From a virus, in IMG/VR virus record IMGVR_UViG_3300042695_000872, positions 1 through 41,917 of that record: a DNA stretch of 41,917 nt. One strand, written 5' to 3'. This document shows, piece after piece, positions 6,423 through 15,900 of this stretch; the stretch's first letter is position 1; the number at the start of each line of letters is the position of its first letter. The position numbers and the translations under genes were made by a program. Under the pieces are notes generated by a model. The model was given only the letters and a program-made list of their open reading frames with translations. It was not told the origin of the DNA and ran no database searches.

Positions 6423-8027
6423 ATGTCTAATTGCGATGATAATTTAAAACCAACAGAACCAACTACCAGCACTTCTGGTATTAGAAATAATAAACCATCC
6501 TCAATTTTACCCCAACGCGAGCGCACCCAAAGAACAACTATTACTAAAGGACAAAAAGTAACCGGAGGAATAACTGCGGCAGATTTAACGGAAGATGGAA
6601 CCGTTGGTGCTTCTTCTGGTTCTGCTAGTGGAGGTGGTGGAGCTGGTCAAACAACACCCAAAGGTGGAGTCACTGGTAGTTCGTCTCAAGCGCAAGCCTC
6701 TGCGGAACCAGCAAAAACAAAAGAACAAATACAAAAAGAAAAACAAAAGAAAAGCGACGACGAACAAGTAACGCAATCGAATAAACAATGGACTCAACCA
6801 GAAACTGAACACGGCAGAAAACAAGGCGAAGAAATAGAAGGTAAAGATTTATATCCAAATCAAGAAAAGAAAAGCAAAGAATTTAAACCAGTATCAATAT
6901 ATCCGTTTAATAAAACACATCAAACGGAAAGCGGTCACGTATTTGAAACTGATGATACACCTGGCAGCGAAAGATTATCAGTTTTTCATCGTTCCGGTAC
7001 AAATCTAGAAGTTTATCCTAATGGTGATTTCGTAGAGCAGCATGTAAGAGATAGTTATTTTCATGTCTTCCGGGATCAATATGTTCATTTGGGTGGTTAT
7101 TCTAGTGTAACCATTGATAAAGGTTTAAAAATTCTTATAAATGACGATGAAGAAGAAAACAGTAAAGAAGAAAATGTAAATTTTGATATTCATGTGGCGG
7201 GAAATGCGAATGTTAATATTTACATTCATAAAGGAAATATGAATGTTTCTTTGGTGGAAGGTGATGCAAACATACGTTTAAACAAGGGTGACGTAAACAT
7301 TCGTCAAGATGAAGGAAATTATAACCATACGGTTGCTGGTGACTATAATTTAGAAGTCGGTGGCCACATGCATGTTGTTGTCGGAGGTGATGTAGTTAAC
7401 GAAATAGGAGGAAGCAGAGATGAAAGAATTGATGGGGAATTCGATCAAAAGTATCTGTCAAACTCTTCGAGTTATTTGGGCGAATATTTGTTGGGCGATA
7501 AAAGAACTTATGTCGGCGGAAATCAAGTAACTGAAGTTGTGGGTAGTATTAATGAAAAGGGAGAACACAAAAAACAAGAGTTGCAATCTCAAGAAAAAAC
7601 AATTAATGGTTCCTTTGTTACTAAAACTGGCGGTAATTGGTGGTTAGCATCGACTGCAAGTATACAAATAGACGGTCTTTCCGAAGTTACAATAAAAGCA
7701 AAAAAGAGTATGGATATATTTGGCGCAGAGTACACCGGCAAGTTTAGAATATATTCTGGAAATATTCTGGAATTGATTGGAGAAAAGTTCACCGTATTGC
7801 GATCTGCCACAGACAAAATAGAACTAAAAACACCAAAAGATGTAACTTTAAAAACTCCTCTTTTATACAAACCAGACGATAAAAAGGCACCACCATTTAC
7901 AGCAGATCCAAAACCAACGAATTTTGACAACCCAAGTCAATATGAAACTTCCAAACCATCCGAAACAGAGTCATTTATGAAAAATAACAAGAAAGAATGG
8001 ACACCAACTGGCGCCAAAAATTCATAA
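6423..8027 (+). CDS. 5: gp5 C-terminal part: beta-helical membrane-piercing spike
   Basis: The 534 residues start with about 150 of low complexity (Gly, Ser, Thr, Gln, Lys), followed near residue 165 by HQTESGHVFETDDTPGSER, which matches the gp5C sequence TESGHIQEFDDTPGQER of T4. Residues about 250-335 are eight-residue V-x-G repeats (for example VAGNANVN, VAGDYNLE, VVGGDVVNE), the T4 gp5 triple-stranded beta-helix. In T4, gp5 is cut into gp5* and gp5C after assembly; here the two parts are separate genes, so no cleavage would be needed. The C-terminal 90 residues are rich in Lys, Pro and Asp. TAGGA precedes the ATG. The tip protein (PAAR) was not found in the window. Confidence 0.88.
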   Translation: MSNCDDNLKPTEPTTSTSGIRNNKPSSILPQRERTQRTTITKGQKVTGGITAADLTEDGTVGASSGSASGGGGAGQTTPKGGVTGSSSQAQASAEPAKTKEQIQKEKQKKSDDEQVTQSNKQWTQPETEHGRKQGEEIEGKDLYPNQEKKSKEFKPVSIYPFNKTHQTESGHVFETDDTPGSERLSVFHRSGTNLEVYPNGDFVEQHVRDSYFHVFRDQYVHLGGYSSVTIDKGLKILINDDEEENSKEENVNFDIHVAGNANVNIYIHKGNMNVSLVEGDANIRLNKGDVNIRQDEGNYNHTVAGDYNLEVGGHMHVVVGGDVVNEIGGSRDERIDGEFDQKYLSNSSSYLGEYLLGDKRTYVGGNQVTEVVGSINEKGEHKKQELQSQEKTINGSFVTKTGGNWWLASTASIQIDGLSEVTIKAKKSMDIFGAEYTGKFRIYSGNILELIGEKFTVLRSATDKIELKTPKDVTLKTPLLYKPDDKKAPPFTADPKPTNFDNPSQYETSKPSETESFMKNNKKEWTPTGAKNS

Positions 8028-8030
8028 ATA
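8023..8030 (+). promoter_or_regulatory. Possible late promoter variant CATAAATA
   Basis: The octamer CATAAATA differs from the T4 late promoter TATAAATA at the first base only. It overlaps the stop codon of the spike gene and lies 29 bases before the ATG of the next gene. The same octamer occurs at another gene junction (28029). In an AT-rich genome a single match could be chance. Confidence 0.4.
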
Positions 8031-8058
8031 AAGGCACGCAATTTATTAGGGTATTTTT

Positions 8059-8697
8059 ATGTTGTCAATATTCAAATCAATCAGTCCTGAAATGTGGTAT
8101 GCTGCTGGTGTTTCGATTATATCTTTTGCTATGGGGACTAGTTTTGCGTTACTAAAATTACTAAAAAACACAAAAAATAAAAAACATACATTGTTTTCCA
8201 ACAATGGCGCAGATTTTACAAAACTGCACACGCAGGTAAATGAAGTATTGACAGAGGTAAGAATACAATTAGACTGTGCAAGAGCATATATTGCACAATT
8301 TCATAATGGTGGTGATTTTTTTAGCGGTGAAAGCATATTAAAGTTTTCAATAACACATGAATCTTGCTCTTTGGGTATAGAACAAACTATAGATCAACAA
8401 CAAGGAGTGTTATTGACTAGATTTATAGAAAAACTTAAAATATTACAAGAAGATGAAGCCAGAATAATTTTTACCAATACATTAACTGATAGTCACTTTA
8501 AAGGATTTATGGAAGCACGAAACACAATTGCATTTGTAGTAGTTCCCTTAAAGAAGGATACCAGTTTATCCCCATATGGTTATATTTGTTGTGAATGGTG
8601 TTCTTGGAATCATGCCGAACAAATAAATGCTGATTTTGTTCTAAATTTTCTTAAAAAAGACATACGAATCTTAAACACTTTACTGATTAAACACTAA
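8059..8697 (+). CDS. Membrane-anchored GAF-like domain protein
   Basis: The 212 residues have one N-terminal transmembrane segment (about residues 13-35) followed by a lysine-rich stretch, as in a protein with an in-out anchor and cytoplasmic domain. Residues about 55-200 look like a GAF-type domain: RAYIAQFHNGGDFFSGESI near residue 75, ITHESCSLGIEQ, and PYGYICCEWCSW near residue 170. I have seen this FHNGG pattern in uncharacterised phage membrane proteins; ligand and function are unknown. Its place between the spike gene and gp25 is unusual, since its neighbours are all virion parts. It could be a virion-associated or host-membrane protein. Its end overlaps the gp25 start (TAATG). Confidence 0.65.
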   Translation: MLSIFKSISPEMWYAAGVSIISFAMGTSFALLKLLKNTKNKKHTLFSNNGADFTKLHTQVNEVLTEVRIQLDCARAYIAQFHNGGDFFSGESILKFSITHESCSLGIEQTIDQQQGVLLTRFIEKLKILQEDEARIIFTNTLTDSHFKGFMEARNTIAFVVVPLKKDTSLSPYGYICCEWCSWNHAEQINADFVLNFLKKDIRILNTLLIKH

Positions 8698-9092
8698 TGA
8701 CAAAAATTAAAATAACAGATTTAAGTAACGATTTTACCAGCAACCCAATAACTGGTGATATATCTGTTAAAAAAGATCTGGATGCGGTAAAGCAAAGTTT
8801 GCGTAATTTGATGTTTTTGAAAAAGTTTGATAAACCATTTGATCCACTAATAGATGTGGGATTAAATGAGGTATTGTTTGAAAATTTCCCAGATGCAATT
8901 TTATCTGATATTATTACAAAAAAAGTAGAATATATAATTTCGAAATATGAAACACGAGCATTATTGCAAAAGGTAGAAGTACAAAACTTTGACGACAAAA
9001 ATTTGCTGCAAATAGACATAACTTTTACTTTAAGAAATGAAGATCAAAGCACTCCACAGAGTCTACAAATAAATCTTGAGAGGATCAGATGA
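8697..9092 (+). CDS. 25: gp25 baseplate wedge protein
   Basis: The 131-residue protein contains SVKKDLDAVKQSLRNLM, then KPFDPLIDVGLNEVLFENF, and the central KVEYIISKYETRALL, the signature of the gp25/GPW family (T4 gp25 is 132 residues). gp25 forms the core of the wedge and touches the first sheath ring. The domain shows the conserved acidic helix of the family, but a lysozyme activity is not implied. It starts in the overlap TAATG with the upstream gene and overlaps gp6 by 4 bases (ATGA). Confidence 0.92.
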   Translation: MTKIKITDLSNDFTSNPITGDISVKKDLDAVKQSLRNLMFLKKFDKPFDPLIDVGLNEVLFENFPDAILSDIITKKVEYIISKYETRALLQKVEVQNFDDKNLLQIDITFTLRNEDQSTPQSLQINLERIR

Positions 9093-10975
9093 ACCCAGAT
9101 TTTTCAAAATTAGATTATAATGATATTAAACAAAATTTAATATCATTCTTAAAAACACAAGACAAGTTTAATGGCTATAATTTTGAGGGTTCTACTCTAA
9201 ACATTCTTTTAGATATTTTAGCATACAACACACATTATCAATCATTATACAACAATATAACATTTAATGAAGCCTTTTTGGATACAGCGCAAAAAAGATC
9301 ATCAGTTGTTTCTATTGCAAAAAATTTAGGATATACTCCAACTTCAACAACTTCAGCAACATGCTCAGTAGAAGTTAGTCGCCCCGCAAGTAATGGAATG
9401 TTGGATAGTTATGTTTTGGAAAAATATACTGCGTTTAAAGTAAATAAAGACACTTCTGTTTACTATTTTTATAATTTAAATGACGCTCTATTCACCGAAG
9501 CCGAAAAGGCTGAGGATGGCACAGTAACAACATTTTCAACAGGTGCAATTAATTTAAAAGAAGGAATATTGCGTACAGTCAATTATGTAATTGATGGTTC
9601 CAATCCTTTCAAAAAAATAACACTAAGAAGCACAAAAGTAGACGTAAGCACAATAACTGTAACAGTACAAAGAAGTGTAACGGATGCTTCGGGTTCTTCT
9701 GATGTCTGGAGTGAAGCATCAAATATCACAGAAATAGATGGTATCTCTAATGTTTATTTCCTAGAAGAAGGACCTGATGAGTATTATAGAATATACTTTG
9801 GAGATGGAGTAATAGGAAAAAGATTAACAGAAGGTAACTTAGTTACAATTACATTCTTAGAAAGTTCTGGTTCTGAAGCAAATGGTATTGGTATTAATGA
9901 TGACGTTCTTTCTAGAGTGTTCACATCTCCTGCTTTAAGTGATGCCACTATAGCCGTAGTAACACCCTCATTTGGTGGTTCTGAAAGAGAAACAATACAA
10001 TCTATTAAATATAAAGCACCAAAGGCATTTACAGCACAAGAAAGAGCAGTAACTGCAAACGATTATTCTGTTTTACTACAAAAAGATTTTGGTTTCATTA
10101 AATCAATAAAGTGTTGGGGTGGAGAAGAAAATGATCCACCATTTTATGGTAAAGTTTTTATTGCTATAAAACCAGAAAACCGGGCCGCTTTAACCCAAAC
10201 CGAAAAAAATACAATTCTAAAGGGATTATCTAGAGACAGATCTGTTGTTGGTATAATTCCTGAGATTGTAGACCCGAACATCATATACTTAATAATTAAT
10301 TGCGATGCAAAAATTGACATAATTAAAAATAAAGGTTCTATAGAGCAACTTAAAACTAAAATTAAAACAGCAATAAACAATTACATCATAGACAATTTAG
10401 ATGTTTTTGATGCTGATTTAATTTCAAATGAATTGGAAAGATCCATTCTAGATATCGATAGTTCTATTTTAAGTGCAACAATAACACCACAATTAGAATA
10501 TCGGTTAGCTCCAGTTTATAATATAAAACAAAATTACACAATAAAATTACAAAATAGATTGGTAAGAAGTGATTCTATAGAAAAACCAAATATTCAATCT
10601 TCATTGTTTAATTGTCTTGATTACAAAAATGTAATTCGTTCCTGTAGAATATATGATGATGGTATTGGTAATTTGTACATTTCATTTGTGCAAGAAGGAA
10701 AAGAATACTCTTTAGGTGCTTTGCAAAATATTGATTTAAGTTTGTCTGGCAATTTGCCTGAATATATTGGAACGGTTGACTATACGACAGGTAAATTGCA
10801 ATTAAATAATTTTAAACCATTGAATTCTATAAATTCAATAATAAAATTCTTTGCAAATGTTTATGATTCTGACGTATTTGTAAATCCAGATACTATATTG
10901 AGTATTGATCAAGCAGATGTGAATTCAGTTGTAATAAATCTAGTAGAAAGCGCATTTAGAAAACCAATTAAATGA
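9089..10975 (+). CDS. 6: gp6 baseplate wedge protein (baseplate J-like)
   Basis: The 628 residues match T4 gp6 (660 residues) in plan: an N-terminal helical region with LNILLDILAYNTHYQSLYNN and AFLDTAQKRSSVVSIAKNLGY (residues 31-80), then EYYRIYFGDGVIGKRL near residue 230, and the J-like block with APKAFTAQERAVTANDYSVLL near residue 310. gp6 dimers form the inner ring of the baseplate and clamp gp25 and gp53. GAGAGGA precedes the ATG. The last 100 residues form a beta-rich tail with GTVDYTTGKLQLNNF, a pattern also seen in other exo-T-even gp6 proteins. Confidence 0.92.
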   Translation: MNPDFSKLDYNDIKQNLISFLKTQDKFNGYNFEGSTLNILLDILAYNTHYQSLYNNITFNEAFLDTAQKRSSVVSIAKNLGYTPTSTTSATCSVEVSRPASNGMLDSYVLEKYTAFKVNKDTSVYYFYNLNDALFTEAEKAEDGTVTTFSTGAINLKEGILRTVNYVIDGSNPFKKITLRSTKVDVSTITVTVQRSVTDASGSSDVWSEASNITEIDGISNVYFLEEGPDEYYRIYFGDGVIGKRLTEGNLVTITFLESSGSEANGIGINDDVLSRVFTSPALSDATIAVVTPSFGGSERETIQSIKYKAPKAFTAQERAVTANDYSVLLQKDFGFIKSIKCWGGEENDPPFYGKVFIAIKPENRAALTQTEKNTILKGLSRDRSVVGIIPEIVDPNIIYLIINCDAKIDIIKNKGSIEQLKTKIKTAINNYIIDNLDVFDADLISNELERSILDIDSSILSATITPQLEYRLAPVYNIKQNYTIKLQNRLVRSDSIEKPNIQSSLFNCLDYKNVIRSCRIYDDGIGNLYISFVQEGKEYSLGALQNIDLSLSGNLPEYIGTVDYTTGKLQLNNFKPLNSINSIIKFFANVYDSDVFVNPDTILSIDQADVNSVVINLVESAFRKPIK

Positions 10976-12903
10976 TAGAATTACTACTAAAAACACCAAT
11001 AAATAACGACATCGTTTTTTCTGATGTCATTACTATAAACTATGAAGTAAGAGACACCAGTGGTGTATTTTCTAAAGTTGTTTTTGAAGTCAACAATCAA
11101 GTAATTGAAAAGACTGCACGTATAGATGTATTTCAAATTCAATTACCTGAAGGTGAATACATTCTAACTTGCTATGTTAAAAACAAATACAATAAAGAGA
11201 TATTAGAGACAAGAAAAACAATATCTGTATCTACAAAACCAATAACTTTAGAACTAAAAAATAAACTATCTTCTGTTGTAAGTTCAAGCATACCAGATTT
11301 TCTGGAACAAGATTATCAAACTTTTGTTGATTTTATCAAGTATTATTACATTTGGTTGGAATCTACAAAAAATGTAAATTTAATTCCACACACATTAGAA
11401 CAATATTTTGATGTTGACACAATACCTCCGGAATTAGTTGATCGTTTTCAAGAAACATATTTAAGCACATTTCCAAAACAATTTTCAATAGATAGAGAAA
11501 CCGGAAATGCTCCGGATGTTACAAAAGTATTAAAAAGAATAAAAGACTTTTATTCCAAAAAAGGAACAGAAGATTCTTTTAGATTTTTGTTTAGAGTGAT
11601 GTTTGATACGGAAATAACTTTTACGTATCCTAGAGAAAAATTATTAAAAGCATCTGAAGCACAATGGGTAGTTCCAAAATTTATAAGAGCAAAAAATTTA
11701 AATGAAGAAGATGCTGCTTTACTAATTGGCACCGAACTTTATGTTTTAGATGAAAATGGTTCAAAGACATTTTCTGCTATAATAGAAGATACGTATACAT
11801 TTTACTATGCAAGTAATCCAATAACCACTTTAAATTTAATAAATGTAACTGGAAATTTAAATAGTTCTAAAGTTTACTATAGCAAAAATGTATTTGGAGT
11901 AATAGAGGAATATAGTATCGATTTGTATTCTATGATAATAGATTACTATCTTTATAAATGCCCGGATTCTTTTGGTTATCCAATATATGATTTTAAAGTT
12001 GGAATGGAAATTACTTTGGTTAAAGCAGGGACTGCTCTTTGGTTATTGTGTAATGGTGGTGAAACTGTGGAAGCAATAACAGAAGATGGATGCACTCCAC
12101 TTTATGGATCAATTGTAGATCCAGAAAGAATAGATTTACCTGATCAATATTTAAAGCACAAAGATTTTGGAGCAGGATTTGAAGCCCAAATTAGTAAAGT
12201 GAGCGAAAAGGGCGAAATAGAAGAAATACAAATATTAGATCCGGGATTTAATTGGGGATTAAATGTAAATGGATATGGCACGCAATTTACAGGTAAGCCT
12301 AATCCCAAAACTGAAAGTATTGACAGACTTTATGATTGCAGAATACGTTATGTTACTGGTTATTTGTTTACTGGAACTGGGTTTTATAGAAGTAAAAAAT
12401 CACTGTTAAGCCAAATGGGCATTCTTCAAGATAATTTTTATTATCAACAAAACTCATATGAAATTGGTTCTAACGTTAATTCTTACAAATTTTCTGACAT
12501 TTTAAAACAAAATGTACATCCTGCGGGGTATAAGGCATTTTATAGATATGATGTTTTAGACGACATTATTGAAAAACGCGAATTGACTACTTCTGAGCCG
12601 GGATCATTTGAATTACGTTTTGGTTTTGATGAAGATGGAAATACACTTGGTTCTGATGTTTATGAAAATATCATACAGACTGAATTTCAAACCTTTTCCA
12701 ATTTTGCAAATTTTAAAATTGGTTTAGAGCCACCCGAATTTACTGATCTAAATATACTCGAAGAAGAAATTATATACACCACAGATTTAGAAATTTCAAC
12801 AAATGATATTCCAGAAGATTCTGACGGTATAGAAGATTCTCCGTTAGTAATTCCAAATGAATTAACTTCACCTCCCAGATCTACAACAAGTCCTATAGAA
12901 TAA
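10972..12903 (+). CDS. 7: gp7-like baseplate wedge protein
   Basis: The 643 residues follow gp6 with a 4-base overlap, which is the position of gp7 in T4. Residues 1-90 look like an immunoglobulin-type beta domain (TINYEVRDTSGVFSKVVFEV). A conserved stretch follows at about 107-131 (SIPDFLEQDYQTFVDFIKYYY), then VLKRIKDFYSKKGTEDSFRFLFR near residue 185, both typical of wedge proteins of exo-T-even phages. T4 gp7 is 1032 residues, so homology is at best partial, and the gp7 name is based on these motifs plus gene order. The C-terminal 50 residues are acidic and rich in Ser, Thr and Pro, as a linker would be. Confidence 0.6.
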   Translation: MIELLLKTPINNDIVFSDVITINYEVRDTSGVFSKVVFEVNNQVIEKTARIDVFQIQLPEGEYILTCYVKNKYNKEILETRKTISVSTKPITLELKNKLSSVVSSSIPDFLEQDYQTFVDFIKYYYIWLESTKNVNLIPHTLEQYFDVDTIPPELVDRFQETYLSTFPKQFSIDRETGNAPDVTKVLKRIKDFYSKKGTEDSFRFLFRVMFDTEITFTYPREKLLKASEAQWVVPKFIRAKNLNEEDAALLIGTELYVLDENGSKTFSAIIEDTYTFYYASNPITTLNLINVTGNLNSSKVYYSKNVFGVIEEYSIDLYSMIIDYYLYKCPDSFGYPIYDFKVGMEITLVKAGTALWLLCNGGETVEAITEDGCTPLYGSIVDPERIDLPDQYLKHKDFGAGFEAQISKVSEKGEIEEIQILDPGFNWGLNVNGYGTQFTGKPNPKTESIDRLYDCRIRYVTGYLFTGTGFYRSKKSLLSQMGILQDNFYYQQNSYEIGSNVNSYKFSDILKQNVHPAGYKAFYRYDVLDDIIEKRELTTSEPGSFELRFGFDEDGNTLGSDVYENIIQTEFQTFSNFANFKIGLEPPEFTDLNILEEEIIYTTDLEISTNDIPEDSDGIEDSPLVIPNELTSPPRSTTSPIE

Positions 12904-12907
12904 AATT

Positions 12908-15900
12908 ATGCCAAATATTACTACATCAATAACTATTCAGCCCACAATAAGCAGTTTGGATTCTTTAATAAATAGTCCGAATAATGCATATAATCAAGCA
13001 TTGGGATCTTTGCCGGATGTTCCACCACCCCCACCACCATCAACAGATGTGGTTATTGAAACCGATACAACAACAGATTTCGTATTCACTACAGACACAA
13101 CAACAGATTTCGTATTCACTACAGACACAACAACAGATTTCGTATTCACTACAGACACAACAACAGATTTCGTATTCACTACAGACACAACAACAGATGT
13201 TGTTGTTCCTCCATTGGATACTGATGTATCCGCATTAGACTACACTGTTTGGGCAGCAGCATGGCAACGTGATGTAAATGTAAATGCACATTCTGTTGTT
13301 CCTATGATTTGGGTTGATCCTATGGGTGGATGGGGAGGACCAGGAACTACAGATGTATTTACAGATGATGTGGTAAGTTCAACAAAATATAATCAATTTA
13401 AAACAACACTATTAAATGTACCAGAGGGAAGAAGAGTAATACAACCAACATTTTGGGCAGCAGTTCCACCAAATTTAAATTGGTCACCTCTTACTTTTAT
13501 TGATTATTATACTGCTTTGGATGGAACTACTTTTGATGGAAGAAATATTTCTTGGACACCATGGCAAGAAAATATTATTGATGATGCAAAAACAAGTTTT
13601 AATCAATTTTTGGGTAGATGTAAAGCGGATGGTTTAACTTTTAATTATATAACTGATAACACTTATTATGGTGATGGTGGTGCCCCAAGTATATGGAATT
13701 TATCAAAACCACCTGTAAGTGATAGAGATGCATACAAGATATACGTTTCAACCACCGGAAATGATAATTGGACCGGTCTATTCCCATATACTACAGGAAC
13801 AAATGGACCAGTAAAAACAATTAAAAAGGCATCTGAACTTGCTAGAAATTATACAGGCAATAAAAACGTCGAAATTCAAATTCGTCAAGGTACATATCGT
13901 ATGCTTGGCACAGATGCAAATCCCATCTTTTACTTAAATGAATCGAATAGTGGTAAAGAAGGAAAGTATATAACTTATAGGCCATATAAGAATGAAACAG
14001 TCGTTATAAGTGGTGCTGAGGAAATAAGCCACAGTGCATTTACTTTAGTCAACTCTTCAGATCCTAAGTGGAGCAGAATATCGGCAGAAGCAAGAGGAAA
14101 TGTTTATGTTGCTGATATTTCTGGTTATGATATTGGGCCCGGAATTCCTTCCATGTGGAATGGTGGAGGTACGGGTGGTGATGTTGGTAACGTCGCAGAT
14201 ATGCCTGCTTTGCCTGAATTGATTTTCAATGGCAAAACAATGACTGTTGCTAGATGGCCAAATAAAACATCGCTCAATAGTAATGGATATACTTTTGGCG
14301 AATCTGCTGTAATTTCTACAGTTGTAAGTAGTGGGACAAGCGGGGTGTGGTGTGTAGATCCAACTTATCTTGGAAGTAATGTCGATTTGTTAACAGATGG
14401 TCCGGCGGATGATGCAAGTTGTTATTGTGGTAGTGGTGCCCCACGTAATGAAAATTGCTTTCAAAATGCAACATTTACATATTCTTCAGATTATGATTCT
14501 GTTATTTCAACATGGAGTAGTGCTGCAATAAATGATGGAATTTGGTTGTACGGATTCTGGAGATGGGACTGGGCCGATGAGGCATATAAAGTCGTATCAA
14601 TTAATACAAGTTCCAGAACCATTACAGTAGCATCTAGAAAATCCCAATATGCTGTACAAAATTATTCACTTTGCAATCCTACAACTGGAGCATTAGATTT
14701 AACGGGAACATATTTATCAAATCCAACACCAAGACGTTGGTATGCTCTTAACATTTTAGAGGAATTAGACACTCCGGGTGAATATTATATTGATAGAGCC
14801 AACAAAAAGTTATATTTTTGGCCAACAGAAGCAATATCTGCTTCTTCAGAAATACGCATAACACACCGTGCAGTTGCTGGGCCCGGAGCAAAAGACGACG
14901 ACGAGAATAGTTTTGAAGTTGGTTATCACCCAAACGGTTTCCCAGACAGAACATGTTCAAAGTGTTTCCCATATAAAGGTTGGGAGGACACCAATTATGG
15001 TTGGTATCAACCCGGTGGAGCATTACAATCGAGACATGTTTATAACAGCAAAAATACTTTAAAATCTCTATTTAAATTATACAAAACAAAAAATATTATA
15101 ATTGAGGGATTAACTTTCCGTGATAGTGCTGGTAGTGGAATTGAATTAAATCTATGCGAAAATGTAATTGTTCGCAAGTGCAAGATTTTTAATGTTAAAA
15201 AGGATGGAATAAATGCTATGGGTGGTAAAAATGTTACCATCGATAGTTGCACATTATATGATATTGGTAGAACTGCAATAATTAATACTGGCGGAAATAG
15301 ACAAACTTTAGAACCAGCAAATAAATTGGTAACTAAATGTTCCATTAAACGATGGAATAGAAATAAGTACAATTATGCTGCTGCTATAATTTTAAATGGC
15401 TGTGGCAACACTGCTTCTTATAATTTAATGTCTGATGGTAGTGGAGGTATACTGATTTATGGTGCAAATCTAACTGTAGAATATAACCATTTACATAATT
15501 TGATTGGAGAAACGGATGATGCTGGAGGAATATATGCAGGCAGAAATGCGGCATTCATCAACAATATAATCAGATATAATTTCTTAAACAACGTAAAAAC
15601 TAATCTTCCGGGTGGTTATTATTACAGCAATTCAACAGTTCCGAGTGGTTGTGTTACTGCTGAAAATAAAAATACAGCAGGAACACACGGTGTTTATTTT
15701 GACGATTTAATGTCAAATTGTTCTGTTATTGGAAACGTTTTTTATCAAGTTGGTGGTGGTGAAGGATGTGCCGTATTTTTTAATGGTGGTGTGAAAAACA
15801 CTGTAAACAATAATCTTTTTATTGATTGTAATCGCGCATATGGTGCTGCGGTATCTACAAAAGGTTATTGGAATAATCATTTGAATGATTCAAGAATAGC

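Noticed and set aside
6585-6858. Two minus-strand frames within the spike gene
   Set aside because: They are antisense to a low-complexity Lys/Gln/Gly-rich linker and give Phe- and Arg-rich nonsense.
12984-13238. Open frames in another plus frame and on the minus strand across the 30-bp repeats
   Set aside because: A repeat unit of 30 bases without stops in other frames opens them all; composition is low-complexity and there is no ribosome binding site.
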